NCBI GenBank assembly: GCA_017051695.1
Contig: JAFIDK010000003.1
Span: 41,426 to 105,425, forward strand
Reading direction: 5' to 3'
Length of the DNA: 64,000 bases
Origin: Algoriphagus aestuarii
Lineage (GTDB): Bacteria > Bacteroidota > Bacteroidia > Cytophagales > Cyclobacteriaceae
Shown here: positions 23,933 through 33,531 of the stretch, one piece after another
How positions within the stretch are numbered: the stretch's first letter is position 1
Layout: each line of letters starts with the position of its first letter
Translations under genes and position numbers: made by a program
Notes under the pieces: model-generated
Seen by the model: only the letters and a program-made list of their open reading frames with translations
What the model was told of the DNA's origin: nothing
Database searches by the model: none

Positions 23933-24679
23933 TCAGGTATACATCGCTCCATTGACATGAAGTACCTGGCCGGAAATGTAGGTGCTCATTTCCGAACCTA
24001 GGAATACACAGGCATCTGCTACTTCTTCTGGCTTACCACCTCGCTTCATGGCGATTCCATCTCTCCATCCTTGCACTGTTTTTTCATCCAAAACTTCGGT
24101 CATTTCAGTTTCGATAAACCCAGGAGCAATAGCATTACAACGGATATTTCTAGAGCCTAATTCCAAGGCTACCGATTTGGTAAATCCGATGATTCCTGCT
24201 TTGGAAGCAGCGTAATTAGCCTGACCGGCATTTCCTTTGGCTCCTACTACAGAAGTCATATTGATAATGGATCCGGTTTTTGCCTTCATCATGGTTCGAG
24301 TAGCTGCTTTTACGGTATTGAAGCAGGATTTCAGATTCACATTCATGATCTCGTCCCAAGACTCCTCGGTCATTCTCATCAACAAGTTGTCGCGGGTGAT
24401 TCCTGCATTGTTGATCAAAATGTCCAAAGCTCCAAAATCTGCCACTACGTTAGTTACTAATTCCTCGGCGGCTTTGAAGTCAGAAGCATCAGACCTATAA
24501 CCTTTGGCTTTTACTCCAAAAGCCTCTAATTCGCTGACAAGCGCTTGGCCTTTTTCGACACTGGACAAAAAAGTGAAGGCTACATTGGCGCCTTCCTGAG
24601 CATATTTGATCGCAATGGCTCTTCCGATCCCTTTAGAGGCACCGGTGATCAAAGCTGTTTTTCCGGAAAGTAATCCCAT
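23933..24679 (-). CDS. fabG: 3-oxoacyl-ACP reductase
   Basis: 248 aa short-chain dehydrogenase. The NADPH-binding motif is T-G-A-S-K-G-I-G (about residues 12-19), the N-N-A-G motif is at about 90, and the catalytic Ser (N-M-T-S), Tyr and Lys (Y-A-A-S-K) are in place. It ends M-Y-T, near the family's usual C terminus. It reduces 3-oxoacyl-ACP in fatty acid elongation. It stands alone here, divergent from lpdA over 291 bp, so another SDR substrate cannot be excluded. Confidence 0.9.
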   Translation of the reverse strand: MGLLSGKTALITGASKGIGRAIAIKYAQEGANVAFTFLSSVEKGQALVSELEAFGVKAKGYRSDASDFKAAEELVTNVVADFGALDILINNAGITRDNLLMRMTEESWDEIMNVNLKSCFNTVKAATRTMMKAKTGSIINMTSVVGAKGNAGQANYAASKAGIIGFTKSVALELGSRNIRCNAIAPGFIETEMTEVLDEKTVQGWRDGIAMKRGGKPEEVADACVFLGSEMSTYISGQVLHVNGAMYT

Positions 24680-24927
24680 TGATTCTAAAATTTTGTTTTG
24701 CCAAAATTAGAAAAAAACCGAAAGTTTCCGATTTGAAAAGCAAAGGCTTTTGAGTTTTGCGATTCTTCAATCGTATTTTTTACCAAAAATTGATTTTAAA
24801 GAATAAAATTGGATGAAATTTCATTTTGGTGAAATTCTATTTTAAAGTCCGCTTTTTAATCCTCATTTGTCGAAATCATTTGCGCTTTTGGGGATTACCT
24901 CAAATTTTTTTCTGAAGCCAAAAGGTC

Positions 24928-24935
24928 TATTTTTG
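24928..24935 (+). promoter_or_regulatory. Possible -7 box (TATTTTTG) for lpdA
   Basis: A TAnnTTTG match 35 bp upstream of the lpdA start. A T-rich tract lies at the -33 distance. The rest of the 24680-24970 divergent interval shows no gene. Confidence 0.4.
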
Positions 24936-24970
24936 CATAGTTTCAATTCGTTATAAAACAATATTTAGAT

Positions 24971-26368
24971 ATGTCTTCGACCAAATTTGACTTGATCGTG
25001 GTGGGCAGTGGTCCAGGTGGCTATGTAGCAGCTATCCGTGCTTCCCAACTCGGTTTGAAAACTGCTGTAGTAGAAGCAGCCGAACTAGGTGGTATTTGCC
25101 TCAACTGGGGCTGTATTCCTACCAAAGCCCTGCTTAAAAGTGCTCAGGTATTTGAATACATCAACCACTCGGCTGATTACGGGATCACTGTAAAGGAGGC
25201 CACAGCTGATTTTGGAGGAATGGTAAAACGCAGCAGGGGAGTAGCAGATGGGATGAGCAAAGGTGTAACCTTTCTAATGAAGAAAAATAAGATTGAAGTG
25301 ATTTCCGGTTGGGGTAAAATCCAGCCGGGTAAAAAAGTGGAAGTTGCCGACAAAGATGGAAAGAAGACGGTCTATTCAGCGGATAATATTATTATCGCAA
25401 CTGGAGCAAGATCCAGAGAGCTTCCTTCTATGAAAATCGATGATAAAAAAATCATAGGTTATAGAAAAGCTATGACTTTGGAGAAGCAACCTAAGAAAAT
25501 GGTGGTTGTGGGTTCAGGAGCGATCGGAGTAGAGTTTGCCTATTTCTATGCATCCATCGGCACTGAAGTAACTATCGTGGAATACATGGATAGAATCGTA
25601 CCAGTAGAGGATGTGGAGGTTTCCAAAGCTTTGGAGAAGATCTACAAAAAAGCTGGTATGACAATCATGACTTCATCCGAAGTGACCGCGGTAGATACCA
25701 AAGGAACAGGATGCAAAGTGACTGTTAAAACTGCTAAAGGTGAAGAAACCTTAGAATGCGATGTTGTACTTTCCGCAGCTGGTGTTGTTTCCAATTTGGA
25801 AAATATCGGACTGGAAGATGTAGGAATCATTGTGGACAAAGGAAAGATCAAAGTAGATGAGTATTACAAAACCAATATGCCAGGATATTATGCAATTGGT
25901 GATGTAATTCCAGGGCCAGCTTTGGCACACGTGGCATCTGCTGAAGGAATTATCTGCGTAGAGAAAATCGCAGGACATACTCCTGAGCCTTTGGATTATG
26001 GGAATATCCCAGGCTGTACCTATTGCTCTCCGGAAATTGCTTCAGTAGGTATGACGGAAGCAAAAGCCAAAGAGGCAGGTTACGAGTTGAGAATCGGTAA
26101 ATTCCCATTCTCCGCTTCTGGTAAAGCCTCTGCAGCCGGAGCAAAAGACGGTTTTGTGAAGCTGGTATTTGATAAGAAATACGGGGAATTGCTAGGTGCA
26201 CATATGATCGGAGCCAACGTAACTGAAATGATTGCGGAAATCGTTGCCATCCGAAAACTGGAAACTACCGGTCATGAACTGATAAAAACTGTCCATCCTC
26301 ACCCAACGATGTCGGAGGCGATCATGGAAGCTGCTGCAGCAGCCTATGATGAGGTAATACACTTGTAA
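24971..26368 (+). CDS. lpdA: Dihydrolipoyl dehydrogenase (E3)
   Basis: 465 aa. The FAD motif G-S-G-P-G-G-Y lies at about residues 12-18. The redox-active disulfide is C-L-N-W-G-C (about 43-48), and the second dinucleotide site is V-V-G-S-G-A-I-G-V-E. The C-terminal H-P-H-P-T-M-S-E contains the catalytic His-Glu dyad. It reoxidises lipoamide in 2-oxoacid dehydrogenase complexes and the glycine cleavage system; no E1 or E2 genes are adjacent. Confidence 0.95.
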   Translation: MSSTKFDLIVVGSGPGGYVAAIRASQLGLKTAVVEAAELGGICLNWGCIPTKALLKSAQVFEYINHSADYGITVKEATADFGGMVKRSRGVADGMSKGVTFLMKKNKIEVISGWGKIQPGKKVEVADKDGKKTVYSADNIIIATGARSRELPSMKIDDKKIIGYRKAMTLEKQPKKMVVVGSGAIGVEFAYFYASIGTEVTIVEYMDRIVPVEDVEVSKALEKIYKKAGMTIMTSSEVTAVDTKGTGCKVTVKTAKGEETLECDVVLSAAGVVSNLENIGLEDVGIIVDKGKIKVDEYYKTNMPGYYAIGDVIPGPALAHVASAEGIICVEKIAGHTPEPLDYGNIPGCTYCSPEIASVGMTEAKAKEAGYELRIGKFPFSASGKASAAGAKDGFVKLVFDKKYGELLGAHMIGANVTEMIAEIVAIRKLETTGHELIKTVHPHPTMSEAIMEAAAAAYDEVIHL

Positions 26369-26461
26369 TTTTAAAGTAATTGAAAAATAAACTGCACAAG
26401 ACTGAGAACATTCGGTCTTGTGCTTTATTTTTAGGGGATAACCCATTTAAAACGACCAATT

Positions 26462-26995
26462 TTGGAGGAAGAACAATTAATAGCCGGACTCAGGGCTAAA
26501 GACAGGAAAACCACCGAATATCTCTATGAGAAATATTCGCGTGCACTATTCGCTGTCATTTCCAGAATAGTCCATGATTCCGACATTGCCGAAGAAGTTT
26601 TTCACGATTCTTTTGTTAAAATTATCAAAAAAATCGATCGGTATGAGGAGTCAAAAGGCCGTCTATACACTTGGATGGCCAATATTTGCAGGAATTCTGC
26701 CATTGATAAGTTACGATCAAAAGAAATTTCTCAATCTGGTAAGACCAACACAATTGACGACTTCGTATATGGTTTGGAGAGCAAATCCGGGACTGTAGAG
26801 CAGACAGATGCAATTGGCGTAAGGGAATTGATGGATCAACTCAATGAAGATCAGCGATTTATTATTGAGTATATTTATTTCAAAGGATATACGCATTCTG
26901 AAGTTTCAGAGGAATTTGAAATTCCTCTCGGCACCGTCAAGTCTCGGGTGAGAGCTTCATTACAAGTTTTGAAAAAGAATTTAGACAGAATCTAG
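26462..26995 (+). CDS. ECF-type RNA polymerase sigma factor
   Basis: 177 aa. Sigma region 2 (about 10-80) contains the D-I-A-E-E-V-F-H-D-S-F motif and the R-L-Y-T-W-M stretch. Region 4 (about 115-175) contains Y-F-K-G-Y-T-H-S-E-V-S-E and the helix-turn-helix G-T-V-K-S-R-V-R. The start is TTG at 26462. The stop TAG shares its last base with the GTG start of the anti-sigma gene, so translation is coupled. Confidence 0.92.
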   Translation: MEEEQLIAGLRAKDRKTTEYLYEKYSRALFAVISRIVHDSDIAEEVFHDSFVKIIKKIDRYEESKGRLYTWMANICRNSAIDKLRSKEISQSGKTNTIDDFVYGLESKSGTVEQTDAIGVRELMDQLNEDQRFIIEYIYFKGYTHSEVSEEFEIPLGTVKSRVRASLQVLKKNLDRI

Positions 26996-27816
26996 TGGAT
27001 ATTCAATCATACATAGCATCAGGCAAATTGGAGCTTTTCCTTCTGGGAGAGTTGAATGAGCGGGAGCGTGAAGAGGTTCTGGCCTTGTCAAAACAGTATC
27101 CTGAGATTCAACAAGAGCTCAATGAACTGGAAGAGGCCATGTTTGCTCTCGATGAGCTGACAGGAACGAAACCTTCTCCAAAGGTAAAAGATAAGATCTT
27201 TGCCAGCCTGGAATCGGAATTTAAGAAGGAAGAGACAGTAAAACCTACTGCTGCACCTATAGAAGCAAAAGTGGTAAAATTGTCTCCATGGAAGCCATTT
27301 GCGGTGGCTGCTTCGCTTGTGGCTATCATAGCCTCAGCAGTAGCTGTATTCTACGCCAATAAGTTTTACGAAAGAGACCAACAGTTCACCGCTTTGATGC
27401 AAGAGCAAAGTGTGATGGCTGATAATCTCAATCAGGTAAAACTGGATTACGAACAAAAAGACACGCAACTCGAAAAGATCATTGCTGGTGCCTTCAAACG
27501 CGTAGAAATGAAAGGAGAGGGATTTGACATGCAGAAAGATGCCAAAGTAGATGTCTTCTGGGATCAAAATGCGCAAGAGGTTTTCGTTGCAGTAAATAAT
27601 CTTAATTCGCTCAGTGAGGAATACGATTACCAGCTTTGGGCGATCGGTGACGATGGACCAATTGGTATCGGACTGGTGAATGCTGGAGAAAAACTCACCT
27701 TGCAACAAATGGAAGCCGTGGCACAAGCTGGAGCGTTTGCTATCACCATCGAGCCTAAAGGAGGTTCAGAATCTCCTACTTTGGAGAAGCTGGTTGTGTT
27801 GGGAGAAGTAGCATAA
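26995..27816 (+). CDS. RskA-type anti-sigma factor
   Basis: 273 aa from GTG 26995. The N-terminal cytoplasmic helical sigma-binding region (about 1-90) lacks a zinc HxxxCxxC site. A single membrane helix (about 100-122, F-A-V-A-A-S-L-V-A-I-I-A) is followed by a coiled-coil stalk (about 125-165) and the extracytoplasmic RskA C-terminal domain with Q-L-W-A-I-G-D and the P-K-G-G-S pattern near the end. It should hold the upstream sigma factor at the membrane until an envelope signal. Its last 40 nt and downstream terminator have a diverged second copy at 31034-31150. Confidence 0.9.
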   Translation: MDIQSYIASGKLELFLLGELNEREREEVLALSKQYPEIQQELNELEEAMFALDELTGTKPSPKVKDKIFASLESEFKKEETVKPTAAPIEAKVVKLSPWKPFAVAASLVAIIASAVAVFYANKFYERDQQFTALMQEQSVMADNLNQVKLDYEQKDTQLEKIIAGAFKRVEMKGEGFDMQKDAKVDVFWDQNAQEVFVAVNNLNSLSEEYDYQLWAIGDDGPIGIGLVNAGEKLTLQQMEAVAQAGAFAITIEPKGGSESPTLEKLVVLGEVA

Positions 27817-27851
27817 GGATTTAAAATTTGAGAATTAAATATTTGAAATTG

Positions 27852-27878
27852 GCCTGCTCTAAATGAAGCAGGCTTTTT
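27852..27878 (+). terminator. Terminator of the sigma/anti-sigma operon
   Basis: Stem GCCTGCT/AGCAGGC with an 8-nt loop, then TTTTT. A related hairpin follows the anti-sigma-derived fragment at 31110-31150. Confidence 0.8.
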
Positions 27879-28155
27879 CATTTAGAGGTTAAAAAAAAAA
27901 TGAATAATTGGGCTTTGCCAATTAATGATTTTCATGGAAAGGTTATTCTAGAAATTTGTAAATATTTTTTCTAAAGAATTAGGAGATTTATTTTTTTTTT
28001 TTACTTACTTAACATTCAGGAGAATTAAGCCGGTAAGATTTGCTTTTGATATTATCTGGTTTCAATAAATAAAGGTGAAGGATTTTTAACCTTTTTTGAA
28101 TTTTTAGAAAAATTTATTGATGTCTTATTTCTAATAAAAATATCAGTACTTAAAT
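27879..28155. other. AT-rich interval without a gene
   Basis: No coding frame is supported here. Visible items are a small palindrome AATTGG/CCAATT (about 27904-27921) and a run of about 12 T (about 27993). Base composition is distinctly AT-rich, like the two genes that follow. Confidence 0.5.
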
Positions 28156-28617
28156 ATGAAAACATTAAAATTAAATCTTTTTTTACTGCTATTAGGATTG
28201 TTTATATCGGGTTGTTTGGAGGATGAGAAACCTAAATGTACAATAGACCAGATAGATGGTAATCCTAAAAGCATAATTGGAACTTGGCAATTGGTGAGCA
28301 AAGAGTATATCAACCAAGAATTAGGAGTTACAGAGTTTACTGATTTTTCATGCGACGGAGTTTTTTATAAATTCTTTGAAAATGGAAAGTTTTTAGTTTT
28401 AGGGGATCACCCAGAAATTCCAAATTATAGTACAGATTCCTACGAATTTAAATATGGTGAAATAAAGGATAACTATTATCCTAGTAATTCCACATTATCA
28501 CTTAGCAGTCCGTCTTACCCTTGTGTATTAGAAAGTAGTCAAATGACTATCGATAGAATGTATCTGGATGGATCGAAATTTATTTTTTACAGAGTGAATG
28601 ATTTTACTGATAACTAA
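28156..28617 (+). CDS. Lipocalin-like lipoprotein of unknown function
   Basis: 153 aa. A lipoprotein signal (F-I-S-G-C, residues 16-20) precedes a small beta-rich domain opening I-I-G-T-W-Q-L-V-S-K-E, the G-x-W strand typical of lipocalin-like proteins, with a later F-F-E-N-G-K-F strand. Three cysteines besides the lipid one may pair. It lies 13 bp before the broken metalloprotease gene and shares its AT-rich composition, so both may have arrived together. Confidence 0.6.
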   Translation: MKTLKLNLFLLLLGLFISGCLEDEKPKCTIDQIDGNPKSIIGTWQLVSKEYINQELGVTEFTDFSCDGVFYKFFENGKFLVLGDHPEIPNYSTDSYEFKYGEIKDNYYPSNSTLSLSSPSYPCVLESSQMTIDRMYLDGSKFIFYRVNDFTDN

Positions 28618-28630
28618 TCTTTATAACATT

Positions 28631-30742
28631 ATGAAACTTTTGAAATTTTTATTTATTGGTCTCCTTTTTTGGTCTATTAATTCCTTTTCATAAGAAAACC
28701 TTATTTTAATTCAAGTCGAAGAGCAAAAAAGATTAGGCACAAACTTTATTGAAATTGATAATATTTTTGGCATTTCAAATCCAGATGAAGACCTAGTTAG
28801 GAATGTTAAGGATGTAAATAATATTTCATTTCATACGTATGATGCCTCAAAATTCAAATCATTGGGTGATGCTATTTTAATTAGAATCCCAAGGGAAAAT
28901 GGTGATCTTGATTTAGAGTTGATCAAGGTTTCAGATTCTTTTTATTCTTACGATCTCATTACAAGTGAGGGAGAAAAATTTGAATCTAATAAAAATTACA
29001 AGCATTATAGGGGAGTCGTGAAAGGGGAAAATGCAAGTTTGGTTGCTTTTAGTTTTTCGGAATCTGAAGTGATAGGACTTGTTGCGAGAGATGAAGGGAA
29101 TTTTAATTTCGCTAAAACACTTGATGGTGAGAAATATGTGTTTTTTAATGAAATGGATTTATTATTCGAAGAATATTCCGAAGTCACTATTGAGAAAGGA
29201 AATGATTATAAAATTGAAACATTCAAAGAATACCCACAAGAAGTTCTTTCTCAAGAAAGTAAATTGTCCTTTAATTCTTCTGATAAATGTGTCAGATTTT
29301 ACTTTGAAACTGAATTCGATATTTTTCAAAATAAAGGTACAGTTGCTAATGTTGAATTTTTTGTAAGCTCAATTTACAATCAAGTTGGATTATTATATCA
29401 AAACGAAAATATAGGGACTTATATTTCTAGGATTTTCGTATGGACATCTACGGATCCATATGTCGGAACTGATTTAGAGGATTATTTAGATGAATTTCAA
29501 ACAGTTAGAACTAGCTTCGAAGGAGATCTAGGTCAATTGTTGACATTTAGAGGAACAAGTTTTGGAGGTGGGAATGCCCAAGGTATTGAAGGGCTTTGTA
29601 ATTCGGATGTAAAGGAGAAATCATCTGTCGCACAGATCAAACCTACTTTCAATAATTTCCCTGTTTATAGTAGGCCCGTAAAAGTAATGACCCATGAATT
29701 TGGACATTTGTTGGGATCAAGGCATACTCATGATTGTGTTTGGGGCAGTAATAATAATTCCGCAATTGATTCATGTGTAACTCCAGGGTGTCCTGGCGCA
29801 CCAATTCCTAGCTTAGGTGGTACAATTATGAGCTATTGTGATCAACCAGGAAAGCCAGGTGTTAATTTTACATTTGGATTCGGTACTCAACCTGGTAATG
29901 TGATAAGAAATTCTGTTGCCAATGCCACATGCTTTTGTAATTGTGTTGGGGGGACAATTTCAGGTTCAAGTTATTTGTGTTCCACAAATAGTTATTCACT
30001 TACAAATCCACCATCAGGGAGTTCAATTACCTGGTCAGTTTCACCGACAAATCTTTTTTCTGGAAGTACATCTGGGACAGGATATACTGCTTCTCTTACT
30101 TCTTACCATTCAAGTACAAGAGGTCAAGCAATTTTAACCTTTAAAATTATTAACTCTTGTGGAGAATACTTATATAATAAACCTATTTGGGTACAAGCTC
30201 CCCTTTCTCCAGGCTCAATTATCGGCAATAACTCTCCAGGCCCTGGAAGTATCTCTCCTTATATGGTTGCTAGTTTACCAAGTGGAGCTACATCGATGTC
30301 CTGGAGTTTACCCTATTGCGTAGGATGTTCACAACCATGGACTTTCTATGCAGGACAAAATTCTACTCAAATGACAGCAAATGTTGGTGATGCCGCAGGA
30401 TACATCCAAGCAATGGGAGTTAACCCTTGTGGAACTGGAGGGGCATCGCTTTTGTATGTTACTCCTTCTGGAGGGTGTGATCCTTGTGCAAGAACTTTTC
30501 CTAACCCTGTTTCAAATGAAATGACATTGGAATGGTTTAATAAAGATGGAATATTGATTAATGATGAAGTTCCCAATTATAAAATCACTTTGTATAATGC
30601 TGTTGGAGGAGTAATAATTACTGAATCTTCCAATTCTCCATTTTTAAATTTTGATTTGTCCCAACTAAAAAATGGTTTTTATTTCCTACATATTGAAAAC
30701 AAGGATGGATTAATAAGGAAACAAATTAAAGTCGAGAGGTAA
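28631..30742 (+). pseudogene. Secreted reprolysin-like zinc metalloprotease with T9SS sorting domain, broken by a nonsense codon
   Basis: From ATG 28631 the frame encodes a perfect signal peptide of 20 residues ending S-F-S, then TAA at 28691-28693, then runs open without interruption to 30742. CAA (Gln, giving S-F-S-Q-E-N-L) to TAA would explain it. The body has a propeptide-like region, a metzincin site H-E-F-G-H-L-L-G-S-R-H with a T-I-M-S-Y Met-turn, an Ig/PKD-like cysteine-bearing region, and a type A T9SS C-terminal domain (F-P-N-P-V-S-N to G-F-Y-F-L-H-I). Starting at the next usable codon (TTG 28862) gives 626 aa without a signal peptide, so it could not be secreted. A suppressed stop or an assembly error would restore the gene. 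Confidence 0.82.
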
Positions 30743-30798
30743 GATGTTTTTCGAGTAAGATGATTTTTTAAACATAATCTGCTACGAATTTCCCAATG

Positions 30799-30826
30799 AA
30801 AGTCCGTTTTAAATAGCGGGCTTTTT
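30799..30826 (+). terminator. Terminator after the metalloprotease
   Basis: AAGTCCG/CGGGCTT stem (one G-U) with an AT loop, then TTTTT. Confidence 0.7.
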
Positions 30827-30871
30827 TCGTGAATTTTCAGAACTTAGAAGTGCTTAATCCAATTCAACTAA

Positions 30872-31075
30872 ATGGAACTCCAACTCTCAACCCCCGCCTT
30901 ACTTTTTTCGGCCATCACTTTATTGATGCTGGCATTTACCAACCGCTTTTTGGCGATTGCCAACCTGATCAGAGGCTTACATAAAAACTACATGGATGCC
31001 CCTGATCAAGAATTGATTGTAGAACAGATCCATAATCTCCTACTTTGGAGAAGCTGGTCGTTTTGGGAGAAGTAG
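30872..31075 (+). pseudogene. Chimeric fragment: DUF2721 N terminus fused to anti-sigma 3' end
   Basis: The first 57 codons are a near-exact copy of the DUF2721 gene at 32121 (one amino-acid change, Leu for Met). At AATCTCC (31034-31040) the sequence switches to the 3' end of the anti-sigma gene (27770 onward) in a different frame, through its stop-region DNA and a diverged copy of its terminator. The 67-aa product would have one membrane helix and a nonsense tail (L-L-W-R-S-W-S-F-W-E-K). It is best read as the junction of an ancient tandem duplication. Confidence 0.88.
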
Positions 31076-31109
31076 CTTAGGGGTTTGAAATTTGAAAATG
31101 ATTTAAATA

Positions 31110-31150
31110 ATAATTGCCTGATCTTTTCAGAGCAGGCAATTATTTTTTCA
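31110..31150 (+). terminator. Terminator-like hairpin, diverged copy of the anti-sigma terminator
   Basis: Stem ATAATTGCCTG/CAGGCAATTAT followed by TTTTTT. It occupies the same relative position as 27852-27878. The remaining interval to 31330 shows no gene. Confidence 0.75.
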
Positions 31151-31330
31151 TGGGATGTTAAACTCTTTTACCTGTCAAAATGAATAAAGAAAGAATTTAA
31201 CTCCACAGCAAAACTTAGAGTTAAACTTACATGAAGTTGCTTTTGTATTTTTATTAGTAGAAAAGGAAGAAAACCAAATGGAAAAAATCGTCTTTGCAAT
31301 TGCATCCAAGAGTTCATCGATTTAATTCTT

Positions 31331-32026
31331 ATGAAGAAACTACTATCAAGTATATTTTTATTTTTTTTTTCAATTTATTCCTTTGGTCAATCAGGACCAG
31401 ATGAAGGTCAACTGGGTACTTGGTACATGTACTTTTATAATAAATCCTTTAAAAACTCCCAGTTTGGCATTCAAGGAGACCTGCAACTTAGGCTTTGGAG
31501 TCCTGTTAGTGATTTAGAGCAGTTATTACTTAGGTCTGGTCTAACCTACACACCTGAAAATGCCAATATCTTATTTACGCTGGGGTATGCCAATATTACA
31601 ACTGGTGCTTTTGGTGAATCTGATGCTACGGTACTGGAAAACAGGATTTACCAAGAGGTACTTTTTCCAACTAAGGTAGGTAACAGATTCCTGTTCACTC
31701 ATCGGATTAGGTATGAGCAAAGATGGGTGGAGGCACAGGATCTGCGGACCAGATATCGATACAACCTTTTTCTTAATGTTCCATTAAATGGTTCTGCTTT
31801 GGAAAAAGGAATCGTTTACATAGCTCTGTATAATGAGATTTTTATTAATGGACAACGTGATATTGGTGAGGGAAGGACGGTAGAGCTCTTTGATAGAAAT
31901 CGATTATACCTCGGCGGTGGCTATGGATTGTTTTCCAATCTTAGGGTGCAAGGAGGTTGGATGTTGCAGACCACCGATAACTGGAGCAAAGGCCAATTAC
32001 AAGTTAGTTTACACCATAAGTTTTAA
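31331..32026 (+). CDS. DUF2490 outer-membrane beta-barrel protein
   Basis: 231 aa: a signal peptide (1-19, cleaved after Y-S-F-G-Q) and amphipathic beta-strands ending in a C-terminal aromatic (H-H-K-F). The G-T-W-Y-M-Y-F-Y-N-K, H-R-I-R-Y-E-Q-R-W and R-Y-R-Y-N-L pattern is that of DUF2490. It is an outer-membrane protein of unknown function, located between the chimeric fragment and the intact DUF2721 gene. Confidence 0.85.
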   Translation: MKKLLSSIFLFFFSIYSFGQSGPDEGQLGTWYMYFYNKSFKNSQFGIQGDLQLRLWSPVSDLEQLLLRSGLTYTPENANILFTLGYANITTGAFGESDATVLENRIYQEVLFPTKVGNRFLFTHRIRYEQRWVEAQDLRTRYRYNLFLNVPLNGSALEKGIVYIALYNEIFINGQRDIGEGRTVELFDRNRLYLGGGYGLFSNLRVQGGWMLQTTDNWSKGQLQVSLHHKF

Positions 32027-32120
32027 AAGCGATGGATTTTCCGGCTTGTTGACTCCGAAATGAGAAGGCTTTTTTCATTTTCAGGAAATAGAAGCATCTT
32101 TAATCTATTAACTTTCGCCT

Positions 32121-32579
32121 ATGGAACTTCAACTTTCAACACCGGCCTTACTTTTTTCGGCCATCACTTTATTGATGCTGGCATTTACCAACCGCTTTTT
32201 GGCGATTGCCAACCTGATCAGAGGCTTACATAAAAACTACATGGATGCCCCTGATCAAGAAATGATTGTAGAACAGATCCATAATCTCCGCAAAAGATTA
32301 ACACTCATCAAAAACATGCAGCTCCTAGGAGTATTTAGCTTTTTATTATGCATTGTCTGCATGTATTTGCTTTTTCAAGGATTTATCGAAGCTGCCAATT
32401 GGGTTTTTGTGGGGAGCATGGGATCTTTGTTAATCGCCTTGGGACTGTCTTTGGTGGAAATTCAGATTTCTACCAAAGCATTGAATCTGGAATTAAAAGA
32501 CATGGAGGAGATTTTCAATAAGCGTAGTAGTGGTTTGGATTTTATATTTAAAAAAGAGACTAAAAAGGATGAGAATTAA
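32121..32579 (+). CDS. DUF2721 membrane protein
   Basis: 152 aa with three predicted membrane helices (about 8-28, 70-92 and 95-118) and a charged cytoplasmic tail. The L-S-T-P-A-L-L-F-x-A-I motif and the R-I/L-R-K-R-L-x-L-I segment after the first loop fit DUF2721. The function is unknown. The 3' end overlaps the start of the GDPD gene by 11 bp, so the two are coupled. The first 57 codons are duplicated in the chimeric pseudogene at 30872. Confidence 0.85.
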   Translation: MELQLSTPALLFSAITLLMLAFTNRFLAIANLIRGLHKNYMDAPDQEMIVEQIHNLRKRLTLIKNMQLLGVFSFLLCIVCMYLLFQGFIEAANWVFVGSMGSLLIALGLSLVEIQISTKALNLELKDMEEIFNKRSSGLDFIFKKETKKDEN

Positions 32580-33531
32580 TCTTGTTTGCAGTTTACTACT
32601 TTTTATAATTTTCAATTCTTGTGCACCGAAGACTTCGGAAAAGAGTGTCGATGGTAGCTTAATTGCCTCCTCCACAGAGTCAAAAGGGTATTACATCGAT
32701 TTAGATGGCGTAGGGAGTCCAGAAGATTTCTATGCCTGGACTTCAGACCGGATACCGATGGTTTCGGCTCATCGTGGAGGACCTTATCCTGGATTTCCGG
32801 AAAATGCGATTGAGACCTTTGAAAATGTGCTGAAATACACACCTGCTATCATCGAACTAGATGTAGCCATGACCAAAGATTCGGTTCTGGTTTTGATGCA
32901 TGACGACGAGTTGGATCGGACAACAAATGGAACTGGGAAAGTCGAAGATGTGTCCTTTGAGTACATCCAGACCCTTTTTCTAGAAGATGAAGCGGGTGAG
33001 TTGACTACATTCAAAATCCCCACCCTGAAAGAAGCCTTAACCTGGTCCAAAGGCAAAGCTTTGTTGACTGTAGATATCAAACGATCCGTTCCTTTTGAGA
33101 AAATAATTGATGAAGTCCGAGAAACCGACTCTCAGGAACATGCGGCATTGATAACGTATACTTTTCCAGCTGCAAAAAAACTTCATTCGATGGCTCCTGA
33201 ATTGATGCTTTCGGTCACGATCCGGAATGAAAAGGAAATTAAAAGGTTGGAGGAAACAGGAATCCCTTGGGACAAAGTCATCGCCTTCACGGGCGTTGCG
33301 GAGCGTCCTCAGGAATTTAACCAAGCTCTTCATCAGCGTGGGGTGTTTACCATTCTAGGTGTTTTGGGAAACCTGGATCAAAGCGCCAAAGCGCGAGGTG
33401 ACCAAATCTATGCGAGTTTTATCCAAAATGGTGCAGATATTTTAGCCACAGATAGACCGATCGAAGCCTCCATGGCAATCAAAACTTTAACCCCTTCCCA
33501 AAGTTCTAAATCTAAGTATTTCTTAAAATGA
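32569..33531 (+). CDS. Glycerophosphodiester phosphodiesterase family lipoprotein
   Basis: 320 aa from ATG 32569. That start gives a good lipoprotein signal ending N-S-C; an upstream in-frame ATG at 32530 would hide it. The GDPD TIM barrel shows the catalytic H-R-G-G (about residue 63) with P-E-N-(A), the metal pair E-L-D-V, and the second histidine in H-D-D-E-L-D-R-T-T-N-G. It hydrolyses glycerophosphodiesters, or related phosphodiesters, in the periplasm. It overlaps the DUF2721 gene by 11 bp and the aldolase gene by 4 bp. Confidence 0.9.
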   Translation: MRINLVCSLLLFIIFNSCAPKTSEKSVDGSLIASSTESKGYYIDLDGVGSPEDFYAWTSDRIPMVSAHRGGPYPGFPENAIETFENVLKYTPAIIELDVAMTKDSVLVLMHDDELDRTTNGTGKVEDVSFEYIQTLFLEDEAGELTTFKIPTLKEALTWSKGKALLTVDIKRSVPFEKIIDEVRETDSQEHAALITYTFPAAKKLHSMAPELMLSVTIRNEKEIKRLEETGIPWDKVIAFTGVAERPQEFNQALHQRGVFTILGVLGNLDQSAKARGDQIYASFIQNGADILATDRPIEASMAIKTLTPSQSSKSKYFLK

